A program made the position numbers and the translations under genes. A stretch of DNA of 17,762 bases from an uncultured Bacteroidales bacterium (GTDB lineage Bacteria > Bacteroidota > Bacteroidia > Bacteroidales > P3). The notes under the pieces were generated by a model. It did not search any database and was not told the DNA's origin. It was given only the letters and a program-made list of their open reading frames with translations. Where the stretch lies: contig CAMWIS010000019.1 of NCBI GenBank assembly GCA_947174375.1, positions 1 to 17,762 on the forward strand, read 5' to 3'. Positions 1 through 7,900 of the stretch are shown in pieces (position 1 is the stretch's first letter; each line of letters begins with the position of its first letter).

Positions 1-1178
1 GCCGACGGAGCTTCGGCCGTTGTCTCCTTCGAAGGCTTACCTTCTACTTCCGTCGGATTGGAGACAACGGAGGGAAAAACCGAATGCCCGAACAGCGCGC
101 AGATTTGCAACAGCAGCATCTCCACGAGCAGGCGTTTGTTGTTGCTGGCGCGGTAGTCCAGGTCGCAACGCGTGCAGAGCGTCATGCCGTCGAGCAACGT
201 CTGCGGCGGGCATTGCGCGCTCTGTTGGCCGTAGCGCTCCTGCAAGGCCGGCGACATTTCCAGCAGCGGCCTCGTCGGCGCGTCCTGCGAAAGCAACAGG
301 TTGCGGAAGTGTTGGTTCAGGCCGTTGACGAAATGCTGGGCGTCGAAGCCTTGGTCAAGCACCTGGTTGAACAGCAACAGCATCTGCGTGTGATCCCCCT
401 TTAAGAACAAATCCGTGAAGCGGAAGTAATAGTCGTAATCGAGGATGTTGAGCAGGGAAATGACTTGGTTGTACGTCACTTGCCCGTTCGAGAAGCTGAC
501 GAGCTGGTCGAACATCGAGAGCGCGTCGCGCAGGCCGCCGTCGGCTTTCTGGGCGATGATGCGCAGGGCTTCCTCCTCGGCCGTCAGCCCTTCCGCCGTC
601 GCGATTTTCTGCAGGTGCTTGACGATGTCTTCCGTGTTGATGCGCTTGAAGTCCGAAATCTGACAGCGCGACAGAATCGTCGGCAAAATCTTGTGCCGTT
701 CGGTCGTGGCCAAAATGAATTTGGCATACGCGGGCGGTTCCTCCAACGTCTTCAAAAACGCGTTGAACGCCTCGGTCGTCAGCATGTGGACTTCGTCGAT
801 GATATATACCTTGTAGCGCCCCACTTGCGGCGGGATGCGCACCTGTTCGATGAGGCTGCGCATGGCTTCGACCGACCGGTTGGAGGCCGCGTCAAGTTCG
901 TAAATGTTTTGGGAGGCGTTCTCCTGAAAGCCGCGGCAAGACTCGCATTCCCCGCAGGCCTCCATATCGGGCGTCGGGTTCATGCAGTTGATGGTCTTGG
1001 CCAGGATGCGGGCGCAGGTCGTCTTGCCCACGCCGCGCGGGCCGCAGAACAGGAAGGACTGGGCGATGTGCCCGCTTCGAATCGCGTTTTTGAGCGTGGT
1101 CGTGATGGCCTCCTGCCCTACGACGGATTCGAACGTGTCCGGCCTGTATTTGCGGGCGGAAACTACGAATTGATCCAT
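1..1178 (-). CDS. dnaX: DNA polymerase III subunit gamma/tau (clamp loader ATPase), 3' part outside window
   Basis: The first 392 codons are visible; the reading frame is open to the left edge. DnaX is the motor subunit of the clamp loader that places the sliding clamp on primed DNA at the replication fork. Seen in the translation: the SARKYRP N-terminus (7-13), Walker A GPRGVGKT (46-53), a four-cysteine zinc site (C65, C75, C78, C81) with the spacing usual for the family, Walker B with DEVHML (128-133), sensor-1 region LATTE (156-160) and the SRC arginine-finger motif (170-172). Domain III appears to end near residue 365 and is followed by a Pro/Ser/Thr/Glu-rich linker, as at the gamma/tau border of other DnaX proteins. 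I chose the start at 1178 because AAGGAGA lies 5 nt upstream and the protein then begins like family members. An in-frame ATG 28 codons earlier (1262) is a weaker alternative. It is transcribed divergently from ruvA. Confidence 0.96.
   Translation of the reverse strand, partial: MDQFVVSARKYRPDTFESVVGQEAITTTLKNAIRSGHIAQSFLFCGPRGVGKTTCARILAKTINCMNPTPDMEACGECESCRGFQENASQNIYELDAASNRSVEAMRSLIEQVRIPPQVGRYKVYIIDEVHMLTTEAFNAFLKTLEEPPAYAKFILATTERHKILPTILSRCQISDFKRINTEDIVKHLQKIATAEGLTAEEEALRIIAQKADGGLRDALSMFDQLVSFSNGQVTYNQVISLLNILDYDYYFRFTDLFLKGDHTQMLLLFNQVLDQGFDAQHFVNGLNQHFRNLLLSQDAPTRPLLEMSPALQERYGQQSAQCPPQTLLDGMTLCTRCDLDYRASNNKRLLVEMLLLQICALFGHSVFPSVVSNPTEVEGKPSKETTAEAPS
2..70 (-). repeat. Interleaved inverted repeats inside dnaX (possible mRNA pseudoknot)
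   Basis: Two perfect inverted repeats overlap. An 11-bp pair (17-27 with 60-70) and an 8-bp pair (2-9 with 49-56) interleave in the order A-B-A'-B'. In the dnaX mRNA this gives the topology of an H-type pseudoknot: stem 1 of 11 bp, a 3-nt loop, stem 2 of 8 bp, a 21-nt middle loop and a 7-nt last loop. The middle loop holds a further small hairpin, GAAGG-CTTA-CCTTC on the plus strand (31-44). It encodes the flexible linker just after clamp-loader domain III. The pairing is read directly from the sequence; any function is inference. Confidence 0.5.
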
Positions 1179-1183
1179 AAAAA

Positions 1184-1190
1184 TCTCCTT
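1184..1190 (-). promoter_or_regulatory. Ribosome binding site of dnaX
   Basis: The minus strand reads AAGGAGA, 5 nt before the ATG at 1178. Such a full Shine-Dalgarno match is unusual in this window, where most genes have weak or no match, and it decides the dnaX start against the in-frame upstream ATG at 1262. Confidence 0.75.
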
Positions 1191-1271
1191 ATACTGAAAA
1201 AACAGGCCGACATAACTTGCCGGCCGCGCCGCCGAATCGTCCGAAGCGTCGAATCGGCACATGGTTCTTGC

Positions 1272-1302
1272 TTGCAAAGGTAGGAAAAAAAGCCTATCTT
1301 TG
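1272..1302 (+). promoter_or_regulatory. Promoter of ruvA-sprA (Bacteroidota -33/-7 type)
   Basis: TTG at 1272-1274 is followed by TATCTTTG at 1295-1302, matching TAnnTTTG; the two boxes start 23 nt apart, the usual spacing. Transcription would begin near 1307-1310, giving a leader of about 20 nt. The palindrome CTTTGCAAAG (1298-1307) shares this -7 box with the -33 of the divergent dnaX promoter. Confidence 0.7.
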
Positions 1303-1306
1303 CAAA
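1275..1306 (-). promoter_or_regulatory. Promoter of dnaX (Bacteroidota -33/-7 type)
   Basis: On the minus strand, -33 TTTG (1306-1303) is followed after 20 nt by TACCTTTG (1282-1275), a full match to the Bacteroidota -7 consensus TAnnTTTG. Transcription would begin near 1268-1270 and leave a leader of about 90 nt before the start at 1178. The element fully overlaps the ruvA promoter on the other strand. Confidence 0.7.
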
Positions 1307-1330
1307 GTATAATATTATATAGCAAAAAGG

Positions 1331-1924
1331 ATGTTCGCTTATATCGAGGGGCGGGTGGCCGAGCTCAATCCCGTATGCGCCGTATTGGATTGCGGCGGCG
1401 TGGGGTATGAAATCCGCATATCGCTCCACACCTATTCCCAAATCAAGGATCTGCCGCAGGCCAAACTACTCGTTCAACCCATTTACCGTGAGGACGCGCA
1501 GCAACTGTTCGGCTTCTATACGGCCGTGGAAAAACAGTTGTTCCAGCTGTTGGTCTCCGTTTCGGGCGTGGGCGCGAATACGGCCTGTATGATTCTGTCG
1601 GCCATGTCGCCGGCCGAAACCATCCGGGCCATCCAGCAGGAAGACACGCGTAAGATACAGGCCATCAAGGGTATCGGCGCCAAAACGGCCCAGCGGATTA
1701 TCGTGGATCTCAAGGATAAGGTCGGCAAGGTGGAGGCCGGGGAAATGCCGGAAGGCGGCAGCGTTACGGCCCAGGCTTACCCGCAGCGCGAAACGGCTTT
1801 GAGCGCGCTCGTCATGCTGGGCTATGCGAAAAGCGCGTCGGAAAAGGTATTGGACAAGGTTTTGGCCGCCGATCCGTCGGCGGATATCGAAAGTATAATC
1901 AAGCAGGCATTGCAGATGTTGTAG
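1331..1924 (+). CDS. ruvA: Holliday junction branch migration protein RuvA
   Basis: The 197-residue protein has the normal RuvA length and layout. RuvA forms tetramers that hold the four-way junction open while the RuvB ATPase drives branch migration during recombinational repair. Domain I is an OB fold (about 1-62, beginning MFAYIEGRVAE). Domain II carries two helix-hairpin-helix motifs, around VSGVGANTA (77-85) and IKGIGAKTA (112-120), which bind the junction backbone. The variable linker (about 134-150) is followed by the small C-terminal domain (about 152-197) that contacts RuvB. AAAAAGG just before the ATG may serve as a weak ribosome binding site. sprA follows after 28 nt, so the two are probably co-transcribed, although their jobs are unrelated. 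Confidence 0.97.
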   Translation: MFAYIEGRVAELNPVCAVLDCGGVGYEIRISLHTYSQIKDLPQAKLLVQPIYREDAQQLFGFYTAVEKQLFQLLVSVSGVGANTACMILSAMSPAETIRAIQQEDTRKIQAIKGIGAKTAQRIIVDLKDKVGKVEAGEMPEGGSVTAQAYPQRETALSALVMLGYAKSASEKVLDKVLAADPSADIESIIKQALQML

Positions 1925-1952
1925 AAAAATACGCTTCTACATCGAGGGTATA

Positions 1953-4900
1953 ATGAAAATTCGGCGCCGCCGGATGCGGCAAGTCATCGTCGGAACGGCA
2001 TTCTGCTTAGGAATGGCCATAGGGGAGGTATGTGCCGCCCCTTCGTCGTTTCAAGAGGCGGCTTTGCCTTCGGCCGCGGCCGACAGCGCGTTGCATTACC
2101 CTGTGCCCGAACCCGATTACGGCGGGGAACTGCCGCCTTCCAAGGATATTTATTTCAAGGCGCCCGCCAAGGAGGAAGTGCGTTTCAACGCGCAGGACAA
2201 CACCTATACGGTGACGACGAGCATGGGGGGCATGGTGCTCAGTTCGCGCGACATGGACCGCGCGGAATTCATGCAATACGACATGGAACGCTCCATGCGC
2301 GAATACTGGAAGACCAAGGCCGCCTACACGCCATCGGCCTCTTCGGGTTTGGGCGGTCTGATTCCGGGCCTGAACATCGACATGGGCTTTCTCGACAATG
2401 TGTTCGGCAAGGATTTCATCAAATTCGACCTGAACGGCTCCGTCGAGCTGATTTTCGCGTTCGTGGGCACGCGCCGCGACGACCCGGCCATGGACGTGCG
2501 GCACCGCAAAACGTTCAATTTCGACTTCGACGCCAAAATCGACATCAACCTCAATGCCAAAATCGGCGACCGGATTAATTTCGATATCAATTACAACACC
2601 GAAGCGCTGTTCAATTTCGACAACAAACTCAAATTGCAGTACGAGGGTAAGGAAGACGATATCATCAAGTCCATCGAGGCCGGTAACATCAGTTTCCCGC
2701 TCAACACGACGCTGATTTCCGGCGTGCAGGAACTGTTCGGCGTCAAGGCGCGTCTGCAATTCGGCAACACCTACGTGACGGGCGTCTTTTCCGAGCAACG
2801 TTCCGAAAGCAAGTCCATACAGGTGGAAGACGGCGCGCAGACGTCCAAGTTCGAGTTCAAGGCCGATGAATACGACGAAAACAAGCACTATTTCTTAGGG
2901 CAGTATTTCCGCGACCACTACCACGAGGCCTTGGCCGAATTGCCGCTGGTCAACAGCCGCATCAAAATCACGAAGTTGGAGGTTTGGGTCACGAACATCG
3001 GCTCGCCCGTCGAAAACAACCGCAACATCGTCGCCTTTACCGATTTGGGCGAAACGGATCCGATGGCTTCGAACGTTTACCTGAGTTCGTCCTTGCCGTA
3101 CCCGTCCAACAATACGAACAATTTGCTGCTTAGCGTTGTCAATCCCGCCAATCTGCGCAACATCAACACGGTGAGCCAGTATCTGAACGGCATCGGCTAT
3201 ACGGGCGGCCGCGAGTTCGAAAAGGTGGAGAGCGCGCGGCGGTTGGCGGCCACCGAATATTCGTTCAACCCGCAGTTGGGCTTCATCTCGCTGAGCCAGC
3301 CGCTCGGAAGCGACCAGGTGCTGGCCGTGGCCTACCAGTATCAGATTGTGGGCGATACGACGGTCTATCAGGTCGGCGAACTGTCGGACCAGGGCATCAG
3401 CGACCCGCAGGTACTCATCGTCAAATTGTTGAAAGCCACGACGCTCAATACCGAAAGCCCGTTGTGGGACTTGATGATGAAGAACGTATATGCGCTCAAG
3501 AGTTATCAAATCAGTCCCGATAACTTTCGTTTCAACATCATGTACACGGGCGACGGCCAAAGCGTGCCGGCCGGCTACTTTACGGAAGGCCCGTTGAGCG
3601 GTATCCCGTTGATCCAGGTGTTCGGCATGGATAACCTGGATTACCAGATGAACCGGAATCCGGACGGGGTCTTCGACTTCCTCGACGACGCGGCCACGGG
3701 CGCCGGTTATATCCAGTCTAACAAGGGCTTGATTTATTTCCCGTACGTGGAACCCTTCGGCGCCGACCTCACGGCCATTTTCGGCGGCGACAGCGCGATG
3801 GCCAAAAAATACGCGTTCAACGAACTGTACCGTTATACGAAGACCGAAGCCCAGCAATACCCCGACAAGAACAAGTATTACATGGGCGGTACGTACCAGT
3901 CGGCGCAGGGCAGCGAGATTTCGCTCGGCGTCTATAACCTGCCGGAAGGCTCCGTCAAGGTGACGGCCGGCAATACGGTCTTGCAGGAAGGCTCCGATTA
4001 TACGGTCAATTATACGGCCGGTATCGTGCAGATTATCAATGAGGGCGTTCTCAATTCGGGCGTGCCCATCAACATTTCGACCGAAAGCAATACGGCCGGC
4101 GGCATGCTGACCAAGCGGATGTTGGGGTTGCGGTTGGAGCATTTCTTCAGCAAGGATTTCTATGTGGGGGCCACGCTGTTGAACCTGCACCAGTCGCCGC
4201 TGACCTATAAGGTCAATTACGGCGAGGAGCCGATTTCCAATACGCTGTACGGCTTCGACTTCTCTTATTCGAATGATTCGCGCTGGCTGACCAAGGCCGT
4301 GGACGCCTTGTTGCCGTTCCAGTCGTCCAAGATGCCGGCCTCGTTGAACCTGTACGGCGAGTTCGCCCATTTTATTCCGGGGCACTCCAAGGCCATTACG
4401 AAAGAGGGTATCACGTATATCGACGATTTCGAAGGCGCCAAGAGCACGATTAACCTCAAGGAAGCCTATTCGTGGCAGCTGGCCAGTACGCCGCAGAAGC
4501 AGCTGGATATGTTCCCGGAGTCGGCCGATTTTTTCGCCGAAAGTCTGGCGAGCGGTTTCAACCGCGCCAAATTGGCCTGGTACACGGTCGATCCCATTTT
4601 CTATGGCAACAACCGGCCGCGCAACATCACCAAAGACGATATCTCGTTGCCCTACGTGCGCCGCGTCCGCGTCACCGAAGTGTTCCCGAACCGCGAGCAG
4701 GCTTCCAATCAGGCCGACTACCTCTCGGTGCTGAACCTGGCGTTCTATCCGTCGGAAAAAGGCCCTTACAACTTCGACGTGGAGGCCGTGCCCGGTCTAT
4801 CCGCGGGTATGACGGCGGATGGGTTGTTGCGGGATCCGGCCAGCCGCTGGGGCGGTATCATGCGCAAAATCGACAACACGAACTTCGAGGCCACGAATGT

Positions 4901-7900
4901 GGAATACATCGAGTTTTGGGTCATGGACCCGTTCATCGGCATGGACGGCCTCGACGGGCGGCCGAAGCATACGGGCGGTTCGCTGTATTTCAACCTCGGC
5001 GATATTTCGGAGGACATTCTGCGCGACGGCCGCAAGAGTTTCGAGAACGGGATGCCGATTTCGGCCACGGTCGTGGATGTGGATACGACGCAATGGGGCC
5101 GTGTGCCTAAGATACAGTCGCTTGTGCAAACGTTCGACAACGACCCCGCCACGCGTCCGTTCCAGGATATCGGGCTCAACGGCTTGAACGACGAGGACGA
5201 GCGGACGTTCTACCGCGATTACCTGACGGCCGTCGGCGCATTGTTGGGCACGACCGGCAGCGCTTACCAGCGCCTGTACGACGACCCGGCGCAGGACGAC
5301 TATGTCTATTTCCGGAGCAGTACCCGTTGGGATACCGTGGCGTTCTCGCCCAACAAAATCGAAGACCGTTACAAGTATTTCAACAATCCGGCCGGCAACT
5401 CACCCTCTTCGGCCAACAATCCGGAAGATTACCCGACCCAGCAGACCAATTACCCGAATACGGAGGATATCAATGGCGACAATACGTTGAGCGAGGCCGA
5501 AAACTATTTCCAATACGAGGTGCCGTTGCACCCCGACGAAATGCAGGTAGGGCGGAACTACATCGTCGATATCCAGCGGTCGCACGTGATATTGGCCAAT
5601 AGCGAGGAAACCGACGTCAACTGGTATCATTTCAAAATCCCGATTCAAACGCCGACGCGCACGTGCGGGCAGATTCAGAATTTCCAGTCCATCCGTTTCA
5701 TCCGTATGTTCCTGGCCAAGTTCTCGCAGCCGGTCGTCCTGCGTTTCGCGGCCTTGGACCTCGTCAAGTCCGACTGGCGCAAATACGACCAGCCGTTGCT
5801 GGAAAACGACATGCACGTTTCGGCGGGGACGGCCAATACGGAATTTGACATTTCGGTCGTGAACATCGAGGAAAACGGCAACCGTTCGCCCGTGCGCTAT
5901 GTATTGCCGCCGGGCATCGAGCGGGTGACCGACCCGGCCGACCAAAACAACCGCCGTATGAACGAACAGGCGTTGAGCTTGACGGTCACGGACTTGGCCG
6001 ACGGGGATGCCCGCGGTATCTACAAGACGACGAATTACGACTTCCGCCAGTTCAAGAAAGTGGAGATGTACGTCCATTTGGAGAAAGTGAACGAATACGA
6101 CCGCGAGGTGGACGGCGACGTGCGGCTGTTCGTCCGCGTGGGGTCTGACTTCCAGGACAACTATTACGAATACGAAATCCCGCTGTCTTATACGGCTTGG
6201 TACGAGAGCGCGCGGGAATTGGTTTGGCCGGACATCAACAAGGTGGAAATCGATTTGGAGGCCTTGGTATCGGTTAAGGAACACCGCGACGCGGCCATCC
6301 GTAACGGGCAGCCGGGCGTTTTGCAAACCGTTCCTTACGCTGAGGTCATCGGCAAGGGACGCTATACGGTCAAGGGTACGCCGGCCATCAACAGCGTCAA
6401 GTCCATCCTCATCGGTATCCGCAATCCGCAGAAGCAGTATATAGGCGATAACGACGACGGGATGCCGCGCTCCGTCACGGTATGGGTCAATGAATTGAGC
6501 CTAAACGAATTCAGCAAGAAGAGCGGTGTGGCGGCCACGGCGCGGGCGCAGGCCAATCTGGGCGATTTGGGCAATATCAGCGTGGGGGGCAGTTATTCGA
6601 CGGCCAATTTCGGCTCCATCGAACAGAAAATCTCCGAACTGCCGCAGAACAACATCGGCTCCTACGATATCTCCGTCAACCTGGAGTTGGGCAAGTTCGT
6701 GCCGGAAAAGGCGGGGTTGAAACTGCCGGTGCACTACGACCTGTCGTCCGTCATCAGCAATCCGGAATACAACCCGTTGGATCCGGACGTCAAGACCAAA
6801 CACGTGTTGGCCAACTACAGCGCGGATGAGAAAAAGGCGTTCAAACATCAGATTCAGGACTATACGCTGCGGCAGAACATCAACTTCATGAACGTGCGCA
6901 AGGAACGGACGAATGCCGACCGTGCGCCGATGTTCTGGGATATAGAGAACTTCAATGTGTCGTATGCCTATTCGAGCACGTTGCGCCGCAACGAAGACAT
7001 GGAGTACGACAACCAGTTTGTCCACAAGGGCGGCATCGGCTACAACTATTCCACGTCCTCCCGTTTCTTCGAGCCGTTTGCCAAAACCAAGTTGGCGCAG
7101 AAAAAAGGCTTTGCGATTCTGACGGATTTCAATTTCAACTATGTGCCCAACCAGTTCACGTTCGGCATGGATTTGCAACGTGACTTTACGGCCACCAAGT
7201 TGCGCAACAAGACGCCGGAATGGGACATCCTGCTGAATCCGACCTATTACAAGCAGTTTAACTGGAACCGTTATTATACGTTCGGCTACGACATCACGAA
7301 GTCCATTTCGTTGAAGTATTCGGCCAACGCCAACGCGTTCTTGGAAGAGCCGCTCGGCCTTATCGACACGCGCGACAAAAAAGACTCCATTTGGCGCAGT
7401 TTCCTGACAGGCGGTAAATTGCGCAATTTCGACCAGGCCGTCAACATTACGTACAAATTGCCGATTAACAAAATCCCGCTTTTGGATTGGGTGAACGCCA
7501 ATTTCGGTTACGCGACAACTTACCGCTGGGAGGCGGGGGCGTTGGCCATTCAAGACCGCTTGGGCAATACAATCGCGAATAACATGAACCTCAATGCGAC
7601 GGGTAACGTCAATCTCGTGGGGCTCTATAATAAGGTACCGTTCCTGAAGAAAATCAACCAGCCGAGCCGGAACCGCAATCGCCGCAGCGGCCGCAGCAAT
7701 TCGGCCATGGGCAGCGGGGAAGACAACCGCGTGAAAGTGGACAAGGCCACGGTATGGGAAACGACCTACAAGGGCGCGTTGCGCTTCTTGATGATGGTGC
7801 GGGACGCGAGCGTCACGTGGTCGCGCAACGAAGGGACAACGATACCGGGCTTTATGCTGGAACCGGATATCTTCGGCGTCAACCTGAAGCATCAGGCGCC

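Noticed and set aside
71..80. A canonical -1 slippery heptamer before the dnaX pseudoknot candidate
   Set aside because: The run of five T is in frame as GTT-TTT-CCC, so tandem -1 re-pairing would need Val tRNA on GGT or Pro tRNA on TCC. Only a +1 slip is plausible, and that is kept as speculation.
84..1283. Plus-strand open frames over dnaX, the longest 465-1283
   Set aside because: The minus strand encodes a clear clamp-loader ATPase with all motifs; these frames are its complement.
2895..4385. A 496-codon open frame on the minus strand inside sprA, with similar long ones at 6501-7892 and 7971-9212
   Set aside because: They lie opposite an intact, well-recognised protein, have arginine/histidine/valine-rich compositions typical of antisense shadows in GC-rich DNA, and show no recognisable motif or promoter.
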